From contig JAFCGF010000003.1 of assembly GCA_017608295.1 (NCBI GenBank), positions 186,001-250,000 of the forward strand: a stretch of DNA of 64,000 nucleotides, written 5' to 3'. The stretch is from Candidatus Woesearchaeota archaeon. GTDB lineage: Archaea; Nanoarchaeota; Nanoarchaeia; Woesearchaeales; JAGVZT01. Both the position numbers and the translations under genes were made by a program. How positions within the stretch are numbered: the first letter of the stretch is position 1; each line of letters starts with the position of its first letter. The notes below the pieces were generated by a model. The model saw only the letters and a list, made by a program, of their open reading frames with translations. It ran no database searches and was not told where the DNA came from. This document shows, one piece after another, positions 7,152 to 15,229 of the stretch.

Positions 7152-8425
7152 CTCTTGCCGAGAAGCTCCTATCGCTTTCAGCAGGAAAAGAGGTGAAAGC
7201 AGGCCAAACGTCCATGTGCAGGATAGATCTCGCTATGGTACACGAAGCCGGCGCTCAGATGCTCGCTCCACTCGAGGAAATGGGAGTGAAGCGAGTCTGG
7301 GATCCTGGGAAGGTGATAGCTGTCATCGACCATTGGGTGCCGGCCTCGAGCGAGAAATCCGCTGGCATGCACCAGAAGGTGCGTGTCTTGGTAGAGAAGT
7401 ATGGCATCACCTGTTTTCATGACATTGGCAACCATGGCATCTGCCACCAGCTCATGGCTGAACAGGGGCTTGTACGGCCTGGGATGCTCGTTGTCGGAAC
7501 AGATTCCCATACAACAACTTCAGGGGCTCTCGGGGCTTTTGCGACGGGCATAGGGCCAACCGAGATGGCAGCGGTGTTCGGCACAGGAAAGATATGGCTG
7601 CGCGTGCCTGAGACAGTGCATGTCCGCGTTGAGGGGAAACTTCCCAAATGGAGTTCTGCGAAGGACGTGGCGCTTGCAGTGCTTAAAGAATTGAGTGTCA
7701 CCGGAGCGCTCTACAGGGCGATTGAGTTCTCTGGAGATGCTGTGTCCGGTTTTTCTATTAGTGAGCGTATGACGCTCTGCAACCTGGCAGTTGAGGCAGG
7801 GGCGAAGACTGGGCTAGTCGCTCCTGATGAGAAAACCCTTGAATTCCTCAAGGGGACGCCTGCTAATCTTGATAATATCCCGTTTGCCTGCAATGAAGAT
7901 TTGACCATCGGCTCAGATGAGGGTGCGCCATCCGTTCTAGACATATCTGTCTCTGTAAGTACCCTCGAGCCGATGGTCGCCTGTCCCTCTTCCCCTGATA
8001 ATGTACATCCTGTTTCTCATGTGCAGGACAGCCCTATCCATCAAGCCTTCCTTGGGAGCTGCACAAATGGCAGAATTGATGACCTGAGGAAGGCTGCAGC
8101 TGTCCTGAAGGGGCGGGAGGTCGCAGAGGGAGTTAGGTTCATAGTGAGCCCTGCCTCGCGGAGAATTTACACGCAGGCCCTTGATGAGGGGCTCATTAAA
8201 ATATTCACTGACGCTGGAGCGCTGTTCACACCCGCAGGGTGCAGTGCGTGCTTCGGCGGCCATACAGGTGTGCTTGCTCCTGGTGAGGTGTGTGTGTCTA
8301 CATCAAACAGGAATTTTGTCGGGCGGATGGGCAGCAAGGAGGCGAAAATCTACCTCGCGTCGCCTGTAGTCGTCGCTGCATCTGCTGTCGCCGGTAGGAT
8401 TGTCCATCCCAAGGAGGTGTTGTGA
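7142..8425 (+). CDS. leuC: 3-isopropylmalate dehydratase / homoaconitase large subunit (LeuC-like)
   Basis: A 427-residue [4Fe-4S] hydrolyase large subunit of the short prokaryotic type. Cluster ligands are visible in FLGSCTNGRIDDL and in GCSACFGGHTG (C-x2-C). GTDSHTTTSGALGAFATG is the family signature near residue 120. It isomerises 2-isopropylmalate to 3-isopropylmalate (or homocitrate to homoisocitrate) together with the small subunit encoded next. ATG 7142 lies inside the end of the synthase gene and the stop overlaps the small-subunit start, indicating tight translational coupling. The cluster needs Fe-S supply, and Suf genes lie at the right end of the window. The leu name rests on the operon rather than on a proven substrate. 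Confidence 0.87.
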   Translation: MPLTLAEKLLSLSAGKEVKAGQTSMCRIDLAMVHEAGAQMLAPLEEMGVKRVWDPGKVIAVIDHWVPASSEKSAGMHQKVRVLVEKYGITCFHDIGNHGICHQLMAEQGLVRPGMLVVGTDSHTTTSGALGAFATGIGPTEMAAVFGTGKIWLRVPETVHVRVEGKLPKWSSAKDVALAVLKELSVTGALYRAIEFSGDAVSGFSISERMTLCNLAVEAGAKTGLVAPDEKTLEFLKGTPANLDNIPFACNEDLTIGSDEGAPSVLDISVSVSTLEPMVACPSSPDNVHPVSHVQDSPIHQAFLGSCTNGRIDDLRKAAAVLKGREVAEGVRFIVSPASRRIYTQALDEGLIKIFTDAGALFTPAGCSACFGGHTGVLAPGEVCVSTSNRNFVGRMGSKEAKIYLASPVVVAASAVAGRIVHPKEVL

Positions 8426-8928
8426 TGGACGAGAGAATGACTTGTCGCGCGGTCAAGCTAGGAGACAATATCAACACAGACATGATTGTTCCCGGGAAGT
8501 ATCTCAGCACCCTTGACCCTGAAGTGCTGGCGCAGCATGTGCTCGAAGGGGTTGATGAGGAGTTGCCCTCTAAGATTCGTGAGGGGGATGTAATTGTTGC
8601 CGGTGAGAACTTTGGGTGCGGCTCAAGCAGGGAGCACGCGCCAATTGCACTGAAAGCGGCAGGCATCAGCGTGGTGGTTGCTGAAAGTTGCGCACGCATA
8701 TTCTTCAGGAATGCCATCAACGTTGGCCTTCCTGTCATCATCTGCCCGGGCATCAGCTCTGTTGATGATGAATTGGAACTGGAACTTGACTTCTCTGCAG
8801 GGAGGGTTATTGCAGGCAGCAAGCGCTTTGCCTTCGAGCCCTTCAGCGCTGAGGTCAGCGAAATCCTTGAGGCAGGCGGTCTTGTGCAGTTGATGCGCAG
8901 GACGATGGAGGAGAGGGGTGATGGATAG
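8425..8928 (+). CDS. leuD: 3-isopropylmalate dehydratase / homoaconitase small subunit (LeuD-like)
   Basis: A 167-residue swivelling-domain subunit. It shows NINTDMIVPGKYLSTLD near the start and GENFGCGSSREHAP, the substrate-binding signature. The loop after KYL is ST. From memory of work on methanogen homologues, YLRT in this loop goes with homoaconitase and YLV[MY] with isopropylmalate isomerase, so YLST decides neither. ATG 8425 follows a strong AAGGAGGTG ribosome site (8411-8419); GTG 8422 is in frame just before it. The start overlaps the LeuC stop and the end overlaps the dehydrogenase start. Confidence 0.87.
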   Translation: MDERMTCRAVKLGDNINTDMIVPGKYLSTLDPEVLAQHVLEGVDEELPSKIREGDVIVAGENFGCGSSREHAPIALKAAGISVVVAESCARIFFRNAINVGLPVIICPGISSVDDELELELDFSAGRVIAGSKRFAFEPFSAEVSEILEAGGLVQLMRRTMEERGDG

Positions 8929-10054
8929 CCAAATCTCGATTGCAGTGCTGCCAGGCGATGGCATAGGGCAGGAAGTAGTAGGGCAGGCGCTCAAAGCATT
9001 GGACGCAGTATCTCAGAGCCTGGAAATCCCCCTTGAAACAACTCTCTATTCCGGCGGAGCACAGTATTATCTGGAGACAGGAAAGCAATGGGAGAATGAT
9101 ACGTTCGAGCAGTGCAGGCAAGCTGATGCCATACTTTTTGGCGCTGTAGGACTGCCTGGAGTATATCTTGAGGATGGCAGGCCTGCCGGTGCAGACGTGC
9201 TCTTTGGTTTGAGGAAGGGATTGGACCTCTATGCCAATGTGAGGCCGGTGAAGCTTCTGCCTGGAGTGCAGCATATCTTTGCCGGTAAGAAGAGGGTTGT
9301 CTGGCCGCAGGATGCTGTTGACCTTGTCGTGGTGCGCGAGAATACCGAGGGATTGTATACTACTGACACCCCCCTCGTGGTGAAGGGACATACGAGAATT
9401 GACAAGAGGAAGATAACCCGCAAGGGAAGCGAGCGCATCATCCGCACAGCGTTCGAGCTGGCTGTCCGGCGCTCCCATGAAAGGGGGGATGGCACACTTG
9501 CACGAGTCACGTGCGTGGACAAGAAGAATCTCCTTGCCGGATGCGTGCTGTTCAACTCTGTCTTTGAACGAATCGCCTATCTCTATTCTACTGTCCAGAC
9601 AGACCACCTGCATATTGATGCTGCCACGCTCGCGGTGCTTCAGGATCCCGGAAAATATGATGTTCTTGTGACAACCAATCTCTTCGGTGACATTCTCTCT
9701 GACTTGACCTCTGTGCTTGGTGGAGGTCTGGGAACTGCGCCGAGCGCGAACATTGGGGATTCGCATGGGATGTTCGAGCCTGTGCACGGGACTGCACCCA
9801 CTCTCGCTGGTAAGGACCTCGCAAATCCCCTTGGAGCGATCCTCTCTGCAGGAATGATGCTCGGCTGGTTAGGTGACAGAAAACATGATTGGCGGTTCAA
9901 GCTCGGCGCCTCAATTATCGAGAACGCTGTCGCTGATGTCACGTCGAGAGGCATAAAGACGAGAGATATTGGAGGACGGGCGAAATGCAGCACTGTCGGA
10001 GACGCTGTGCAGCGCCGGATACCTAGGCTTATCCAGAAAAATAAGGGAGAATAA
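8921..10054 (+). CDS. leuB: 3-isopropylmalate / homoisocitrate dehydrogenase (LeuB-like)
   Basis: A 377-residue beta-decarboxylating dehydrogenase that oxidises and decarboxylates the 3-hydroxy diacid made by the isomerase. It shows VLPGDGIGQEV at the N-terminus, the substrate region LRKGLDLYANVRP, and NLFGDILSDL with GGLGTAPSANIG and EPVHGTAPTLAG (metal and NAD regions). Length fits the family. ATG 8921 follows GAGGGGTG; GTG 8918 is one codon earlier. This is the fourth gene of the overlapping operon. The RKxLDLYANVRP form is usual for isopropylmalate dehydrogenases, which slightly favours leucine synthesis. No ilv genes or transaminase are in the window. Confidence 0.87.
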   Translation: MDSQISIAVLPGDGIGQEVVGQALKALDAVSQSLEIPLETTLYSGGAQYYLETGKQWENDTFEQCRQADAILFGAVGLPGVYLEDGRPAGADVLFGLRKGLDLYANVRPVKLLPGVQHIFAGKKRVVWPQDAVDLVVVRENTEGLYTTDTPLVVKGHTRIDKRKITRKGSERIIRTAFELAVRRSHERGDGTLARVTCVDKKNLLAGCVLFNSVFERIAYLYSTVQTDHLHIDAATLAVLQDPGKYDVLVTTNLFGDILSDLTSVLGGGLGTAPSANIGDSHGMFEPVHGTAPTLAGKDLANPLGAILSAGMMLGWLGDRKHDWRFKLGASIIENAVADVTSRGIKTRDIGGRAKCSTVGDAVQRRIPRLIQKNKGE

Positions 10055-10057
10055 ACA

Positions 10058-11707
10058 ATGAAAGCATCAGGACTTTTAGTGAACTATTGTGGCTATCCCA
10101 ATTCCATTAATAATCTTATGTTGGACAATGGAATGGCTAGCCTTGCAGGCAGCTTGCTCGAAGCAGGCCACGAGGTTATGATTAAGGATTTCGCGACAGT
10201 GAATACTATTAGGGATTTTTATCCTCTTAGGTATCATGAAGAGCTTAATCAGCTGATTGTAGGGATTACCACAGCACTGAATCAACATGAGACCCCAGCT
10301 TCTGAGGATATTGAGCGCTTGCGTGAGATAGAATCACATATCGAGGCTTTTCAGGAGAGTCAGCTTGGGGGCATAACTAAGAGATTAATCAGAAGTATCG
10401 AATTGAGACGATGTGATTTCATTGGTTTCAAGCTCTGGACAGGAGAGGGATTTGTGGGCTCTGTGAAAATGGCTCAGGTCTTGCGGGCACATTTTCCTAA
10501 TCTATTGATTTGCGCAGGCGGACCCCATATTGATTATTTCAAGAAATGGATTTATGGTGTCACAAATGTCTTCGATGCATTGATTTATGGGGAAGGTGAG
10601 GCAATCATGCCTCACTTGGCAGATGTTGCTATTGGAAAGAGGAAGTTAATCACTGTGCCCAATCTGATATTTAAACGAAATGGAACTGTGCATATGAATC
10701 CAGAAGTGTCCATTCAACATCTTGATGAACTGCCCCGCCCAGTCTATGACTCAGACATTTATCCAGCTGTTTCTGGGACTAGGAAGGTGAAAATTGTTAC
10801 GATAGATGAGAGTCGCGGTTGTCCTAAGAATTGTCATTTTTGCATGCATGCGGGAAAGAGCGGGAGTAGCTGGCGGACGAAGGATGCGAAGTTGCTGGTT
10901 GACGAACTAGAGTGGATGTCTGCAACATATGGTTTCAACGTGTTCAGATTTGCAGGCTCTAATCCCCCTGCAAAGCTCCAACATGATATTGCTCAAACAA
11001 TAATTGAACGAAATCTGGATTTTACCTACAGTGCTTTTGCAAGCGCGGGACATATCAGGGATTTTTCACAGTTGAAGAAAGCTGGGTGTTACTCGCTTTT
11101 TTTTGGGGTGGAATCTGGCAGCCAGAGAATACTTGACACAGTGATGAATAAACGAACAACCACTAAGCAAATACTAGATAGTCTCACCGCTTCGAAGAAA
11201 GCAGGAATCTTTACTGCGGCCAGCATAATCTCCCCTGCACCTCAAGAAGATGCTGAATCGAGGCAGGAGACCATCAATTTGCTTGTCAAAGCAAAGCCTG
11301 ATTCAGTGTTGGTATGCCTCCCAGGACTCATTCTGGGGACAGAGTGGGAGAGGAATAGAGAGAAATACGGCTTTGATGTTGAAGATATGCGGTCCTTTGT
11401 GCATAGTATGATGAAATATCGAGTGAAACTCACGTATCCTCCTGAATTATGGAATCCTATCCCTTACCAAGTGAATGGGAAGGGATTCAAAGAACTTGTA
11501 CAGGAGTCGAGAAGTGTGATACGCACTCTTGCAGAACATGGAATTAATTTGGGCATTTCGGATGAGATAGCCCTCACTGCCAGTTGTACAGATATGGCTC
11601 CCGCAGAATTCCATAAGGAGAACCTCAAGCACTTTGCGTCTGCTTCATTTGGCCATATTGAGCAGATGGTGCGAAAAGTCAATAAGGGCGCGCTGTGCAG
11701 AGGTTAG
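10058..11707 (+). CDS. B12-binding-type radical SAM enzyme
   Basis: 549 residues. The N-terminal ~200 residues look like a cobalamin-binding (Rossmann) domain in the arrangement of B12-dependent radical SAM enzymes (MASLAGSLLEAGHEV, then CAGGPHIDYF and DALIYGEGEA), although no clear DxHxxG is seen. The radical SAM core follows with the cluster motif C-x3-C-x2-C (CPKNCHFC, about residues 258-265), and later LFFGVESGSQRILD, a typical class B segment. Such enzymes methylate or rearrange unreactive carbons in lipids, cofactors and pigments; the substrate is unknown. It starts 3 bp after leuB with GGAGA upstream, so it may be read through from the leu operon. It is AT-richer than leuB and its end overlaps the convergent V4R gene by 4 bp. 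Confidence 0.8.
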   Translation: MKASGLLVNYCGYPNSINNLMLDNGMASLAGSLLEAGHEVMIKDFATVNTIRDFYPLRYHEELNQLIVGITTALNQHETPASEDIERLREIESHIEAFQESQLGGITKRLIRSIELRRCDFIGFKLWTGEGFVGSVKMAQVLRAHFPNLLICAGGPHIDYFKKWIYGVTNVFDALIYGEGEAIMPHLADVAIGKRKLITVPNLIFKRNGTVHMNPEVSIQHLDELPRPVYDSDIYPAVSGTRKVKIVTIDESRGCPKNCHFCMHAGKSGSSWRTKDAKLLVDELEWMSATYGFNVFRFAGSNPPAKLQHDIAQTIIERNLDFTYSAFASAGHIRDFSQLKKAGCYSLFFGVESGSQRILDTVMNKRTTTKQILDSLTASKKAGIFTAASIISPAPQEDAESRQETINLLVKAKPDSVLVCLPGLILGTEWERNREKYGFDVEDMRSFVHSMMKYRVKLTYPPELWNPIPYQVNGKGFKELVQESRSVIRTLAEHGINLGISDEIALTASCTDMAPAEFHKENLKHFASASFGHIEQMVRKVNKGALCRG

Positions 11708-12354
11708 GTTTTCATCTTACGCCTCACCGGGGGGCCAATCTGTGATGTAAGAAATTTTTTAGAGTTCGCCTTGAAAGGGACGGGCATCTGCCGCGCGATG
11801 AACGGGTCCCCTATGTTGAACTGACTTTTCTCTTTGATAACAAAGGTGCAATATTGCTTACCCATGGCCCTGCATTGCGTTTCAACGCAGACGAGATTCT
11901 TATTTCCTGTCTGTTCTTGGAAGAGCCCGGTGAAGGCTCCTAGAATTATATCGCAGACAGGATGCTTCTGCTGGCCGAAAGTATTCACATACTCTTCCGC
12001 GAATGTTGAATAGACCTTCACAATAAATTCTGGCTTCTCGAAATCAGCTTTGACTAATTCAGTCTTACCTCCTCCGACCATCTCACCCTGGTCGAGCTGC
12101 ATCTTCAGTGCTTTTAGTCCGGTGTACCCAAACCTATTTTGTGTCATGCGTGCGGCGAGGATACACTGTGTCTCCATCGTCTTGAAGAGGATTGTCCTAC
12201 CTTTGTCTCCGAATTCCTTTTCTAATAAGCGGTGCATAATCACTAACACATGGAGGCTCCATAGATAACACGGAACATCTGCTAACATAAGTTGCCCTTC
12301 ATTGAATTTTATCAGCTTTGCCAAGATAATCCGTTTCAAGAATCCTGAAGTCAT
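11704..12354 (-). CDS. V4R (4-vinyl reductase) domain protein
   Basis: 216 residues. The C-terminal half (about residues 120-175) matches the V4R pattern: GAFTGLFQEQTG, then CVETQCRAMGKQYCTFVI with its conserved Cys residues. V4R domains bind small hydrophobic ligands or metals and occur in BchJ and in many archaeal sensors. The N-terminal half is helical and unassigned. ATG 12354 follows a good ribosome site (GGAGGTGA on minus, 12364-12371), and a TATA box lies at 12404-12413. It is convergent with the radical SAM gene and followed upstream by the adenylate-forming enzyme on the same strand. No DNA-binding domain is evident, so a ligand-binding role fits better than a regulator. Confidence 0.75.
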   Translation of the reverse strand: MTSGFLKRIILAKLIKFNEGQLMLADVPCYLWSLHVLVIMHRLLEKEFGDKGRTILFKTMETQCILAARMTQNRFGYTGLKALKMQLDQGEMVGGGKTELVKADFEKPEFIVKVYSTFAEEYVNTFGQQKHPVCDIILGAFTGLFQEQTGNKNLVCVETQCRAMGKQYCTFVIKEKSQFNIGDPFIARQMPVPFKANSKKFLTSQIGPPVRRKMKT

Positions 12355-12403
12355 TGGGACTAGTCACCTCCAGTGCTCGTAATGGTTGTGAATTGTGGTC
12401 TGT

Positions 12404-12413
12404 GATATATAAA
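12404..12413 (-). promoter_or_regulatory. TATA box of the V4R gene
   Basis: GATATATAAA region, read GTTTATATATC on minus, about 50 bp before ATG 12354. It implies a leader of roughly 25 nt carrying the GGAGGTGA ribosome site, unlike the leaderless genes around it. Confidence 0.45.
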
Positions 12414-12418
12414 CTATA

Positions 12419-13753
12419 CTACTCGCTTCCTTCACGTTCGTTGATGAAGCGCTTGAACTTGAAGCCGCTTCCTTTCGAGAATGTGCCGAATGGAAGGACT
12501 TCAATCTCAGGATCTGCTATCATCCCAGCCTTGTCTGTCACAAAGAAGAGCTCGCTTATCTGGGATTTGAGGGTGCCGAGAATGGTCTCTGCTATGCCTG
12601 TGTCTTTTTCTCCCCTTCTTAGCTCAACTTTCAGCCGGGCATGGTCCCTTAACCCCCGCTTGCCGACTATGAACTGGAACTTGTCTGTGAGTTGCGGGAC
12701 AGAGGCTACCGCATCCATGATTTGATGGGGGTACACATTCGCGGCTCCGAGTGTCATCATGTCATCGCTTCTTCCTAGAATGTAACTCATGAGGGGCATG
12801 TTGCAGCCGCAGCTGCATTTCTCGTCCTTGAGATAGATAAGGTCGCGCATCGCATAGCGTATCATCGGCATCGAGTCCTTGAATAGTGCCGTTATCAGCA
12901 TCTCCCCTATCTCCCCTGGCGCGACAGGCTCTTTGGTCTCAGGGTCGACTGCCTCGATGATGTACTCGTCTGCGAACCAGTGCAGCCCGGATTTCTCCTC
13001 GCATTCAGCAGCAGGCACGCCAATCTCAGTGCAGCCATAGCCCTGCAGCACAGTCGTGCCAAAGAGTTCTTCGAATCGCTTCCTCTGCGTCTTCCCTATA
13101 CCCTCAGCCCCGAGGACCATCCGGTTCAGCCCTAGCGAAGGGAAATCAATCCTGTCCTGTCCTTCCTCGTAGAGTTTTGAGGCAAAGGAAGGGGAAGTAA
13201 TGAGATACTTGGGGCGGTATGCCTGAATCCTGCTGATATGCCAGTCAAGAGGAAGACTCATCTCGGCAGGTATAGTGGGTCCAATAAGTTCCAACCCGTT
13301 CTGCACAAAAAACGCACTCGCCCATGGCCCGTGGGGCAGCATGGGGAAGATGATACCGTCGCCGCGCACGCCGCTCAGATAGAACGAGCGAGCAGCAAGC
13401 TCAAACAGGCGCTGTTTCTCTGCTTTTGATATGGCCACGAATTTTGGCTTTCCAGTGCTTCCAGATGATTCAATGAAGCGCGCTATCTTGTCCTTTGGCT
13501 TCGAGACAAAGCCCCACGGCGCGTTATCGAGAATGTGCTTTTTCTCCACAATCGGAAGCTTCTGGATGTCATCGACAGAGCGGATATCGCTTGGCTTCAC
13601 TCCTGCGGAATCCATCAGCTTGCGGTATGCTGCGCAGCCATCATATGAATGCTTCACCAGGGCGCGGAGCTTTTCAGTCTGGAGCCTGTGAATCTCTTCT
13701 CTTGACAATCTGCTGGAATGCTCAAAATCCCTTTTGACACTACTCACTCCCAT
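12419..13753 (-). CDS. PaaK-like adenylate-forming enzyme (phenylacetate-CoA ligase / F390 synthetase family)
   Basis: About 444 residues from ATG 13753; ATG 13786 is possible but lies within about 10 bp of the likely promoter. It shows the P-loop-like ESSGSTGKPKFV, the YGCTEIG motif, a Cys-rich segment (KCSCGCNM) typical of PaaK-like proteins, and GRSDDMMTLGAANVYP of the hinge region. Members activate an acid as an AMP ester and usually pass it to CoA; the F390 synthetases instead adenylylate a deazaflavin. The substrate is unknown. It lies next to a V4R protein and a radical SAM enzyme and is divergent from the second KaiC pair, sharing the palindrome at 13794-13828. Confidence 0.82.
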   Translation of the reverse strand: MGVSSVKRDFEHSSRLSREEIHRLQTEKLRALVKHSYDGCAAYRKLMDSAGVKPSDIRSVDDIQKLPIVEKKHILDNAPWGFVSKPKDKIARFIESSGSTGKPKFVAISKAEKQRLFELAARSFYLSGVRGDGIIFPMLPHGPWASAFFVQNGLELIGPTIPAEMSLPLDWHISRIQAYRPKYLITSPSFASKLYEEGQDRIDFPSLGLNRMVLGAEGIGKTQRKRFEELFGTTVLQGYGCTEIGVPAAECEEKSGLHWFADEYIIEAVDPETKEPVAPGEIGEMLITALFKDSMPMIRYAMRDLIYLKDEKCSCGCNMPLMSYILGRSDDMMTLGAANVYPHQIMDAVASVPQLTDKFQFIVGKRGLRDHARLKVELRRGEKDTGIAETILGTLKSQISELFFVTDKAGMIADPEIEVLPFGTFSKGSGFKFKRFINEREGSE

Positions 13754-13793
13754 AATGCCCCCATCACATCCTTCGCTTATATTCATTGTGGCA

Positions 13794-13828
13794 AAATTTA
13801 TCCCAAAATCGAAAAAGGGGATAAATTT
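13794..13828. promoter_or_regulatory. Palindrome AAATTTATCCC / GGGATAAATTT before the second KaiC pair
   Basis: AAATTTATCCC (13794-13804) and its exact reverse complement GGGATAAATTT (13818-13828) are separated by 13 bp in the divergent promoter region between the PaaK-like gene and the KaiC-like pair. Each arm could also supply a TATA-like ATAAATTT for the gene it faces. The same 9-11 bp word forms the repeats at 5758-5813, also beside a KaiC operon. Confidence 0.6.
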
Positions 13829-13864
13829 CTCGACGAAAATGCCCCAATTGGTATTCAAAAAATA

Positions 13865-13870
13865 CTTATA
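13865..13870 (+). promoter_or_regulatory. TATA box of the second KaiC pair
   Basis: CTTATA, 26-31 bp before ATG 13896. It supports that start over ATG 13872 and implies leaderless transcription. Confidence 0.5.
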
Positions 13871-13895
13871 GTTGAAGTGGTGGTGGAAACCAAAC

Positions 13896-14480
13896 ATGCC
13901 GGAATCCCCCATTGGAGACTTGCCCTATGGTAATGAGATGAGTAAGCTGGGCAAGGCTCTCTCCAAGAAAAATATAGTGCTCGTTGCCACTCCTAAATCT
14001 ATGTATCATCATTTCCTGGGGGACATCCTCAAGCGGCTAGGAGCCCGTAAGATGCATATCTGCTATGTCGCCCTGAGCAAGCCCTATATGAGCGTCAAGA
14101 GCTCCCTGGTGAAGACTGCTGCAACCTTTTCCTTCATCGATGTGCTTACCTCTGCAGTCGGCGAGACTCCTAAGTGTAGCGACTGCGCCTTTGTGGATGA
14201 CCCGCACGCCCTCACTGACCTTGGCCTTGTGCTCACAGATACCATCGAGAAAAAGGGCTGTGACTGGTTCCTCTTTGACGCCATCTCGGCGATGGTGGTG
14301 TACCATCCGGTCAATGTGGTGCTGATGTTTACCCATAATGCCATCAATAAGCTCCGTATCAAGGAGACGGGAGCAGTGCTTATCATCGTCACTGAGGATA
14401 TTGAAGACACTTTTGTCAAGGACCTTACCATGTTCTCAGACGAGGTCCTAGATTTCACAGTCAAACCCCTGACAATATAA
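13896..14480 (+). CDS. KaiC-like protein lacking Walker A, partner of the downstream KaiC
   Basis: 194 residues from ATG 13896 (ATG 13938 also possible). The fold pattern resembles a RecA/KaiC core: NIVLVATPKSMYHHFL where the P-loop should be, but no GxxGxGK[ST]; a Walker-B-like WFLFDAISAMVVY; and strand AVLIIVTED. No catalytic Glu pair is present. It is 16 bp upstream of a complete KaiC and the two are co-directional. It is the counterpart of the protein at 4061-4618, although the two have diverged strongly. It probably forms a complex with its KaiC neighbour. The assignment rests on pattern and context. Confidence 0.55.
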   Translation: MPESPIGDLPYGNEMSKLGKALSKKNIVLVATPKSMYHHFLGDILKRLGARKMHICYVALSKPYMSVKSSLVKTAATFSFIDVLTSAVGETPKCSDCAFVDDPHALTDLGLVLTDTIEKKGCDWFLFDAISAMVVYHPVNVVLMFTHNAINKLRIKETGAVLIIVTEDIEDTFVKDLTMFSDEVLDFTVKPLTI

Positions 14481-14496
14481 TCGGCAGTTGAGTAGA

Positions 14497-15201
14497 ATGG
14501 CAGAAAGCCCCCCCAAAAGAGTTAAGACAGCGATTCCAGGACTTGACAAGCTCATAGGCGGGGGTCTTCTCCGTAACAGCGTGACTATCCTTGAAGGCGG
14601 CCCTGGCTCGGGAAAGAGCATCTTCTGTATGCAGTTCCTTGTGAAAGGCATTAAGAAACACAATGAGCCAGGTATCTACATCTCCTTTGAGGAGACCCCT
14701 GAGAGGATTCTCAGTGACATGGAGCCGTTCAACTGGAAGCTCAAGGAACTGATGGCTGCAGGCAGCCTGCAGATTGTGCACTATGAGCCAGAACAAATCA
14801 ATAAAGTGCTGGTCACCGGAGGCGGTACCATAAGGGACCTGATTGATACCACCAAGGCAAGGCGCCTTGTCATTGACTCGCTCTCTGCCTTTTCCCTCAT
14901 GTTCAGCGAAGACCTTGAGCAAAGAAAGGGAATGTTCTCCCTTTTTGAGGCATTGCGAAAGTGGGATTGCACAAGCCTCGTGACAGTGGAATGCGAGCCT
15001 GAGAGAGAGGGACGGAGCGGGCTGGCGCTTGAGTTTGAGGCAGATGCGGTCATATTGCTCTACAACCAGAGGCGAGGTAACCTCAGGGAACGCTCTCTGG
15101 AGATACTCAAAATGCGCGGCACGAACCACACGAACAAGATATTGCCCCTGAAAATCGATAAGGATGGTGTAACAGTCTATCCAAAGGAATCAGTGTTTTA
15201 G
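14497..15201 (+). CDS. KaiC-family RecA-like ATPase (single domain), upstream of the pilus operon
   Basis: 234 residues from ATG 14497 (TTG 14488 in frame upstream). It shows RVKTAIPGLDKLIGGGLL at the N-terminus, Walker A GGPGSGKS (about residues 31-38), the Glu pair in YISFEETPER and Walker B RLVIDSLSAF. It is about the size of the KaiC at 4623-5321 and shares its layout, so the two are paralogues. It ends 28 bp before the first pilin gene and is co-directional with it. In archaella the KaiC-like ArlH sits beside the ArlI ATPase and ArlJ platform, so this protein and its Walker-A-less partner may serve this pilus in a similar way (inference). Confidence 0.88.
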   Translation: MAESPPKRVKTAIPGLDKLIGGGLLRNSVTILEGGPGSGKSIFCMQFLVKGIKKHNEPGIYISFEETPERILSDMEPFNWKLKELMAAGSLQIVHYEPEQINKVLVTGGGTIRDLIDTTKARRLVIDSLSAFSLMFSEDLEQRKGMFSLFEALRKWDCTSLVTVECEPEREGRSGLALEFEADAVILLYNQRRGNLRERSLEILKMRGTNHTNKILPLKIDKDGVTVYPKESVF

Positions 15202-15229
15202 CAGGTAAATTGCGCAGGTAAGTTGCAGA

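Noticed and set aside
8855..9787. 310-codon minus-strand open frame opposite leuB
   Set aside because: The plus strand encodes a complete LeuB with family motifs; the antisense product has low-complexity composition and no recognisable domain.
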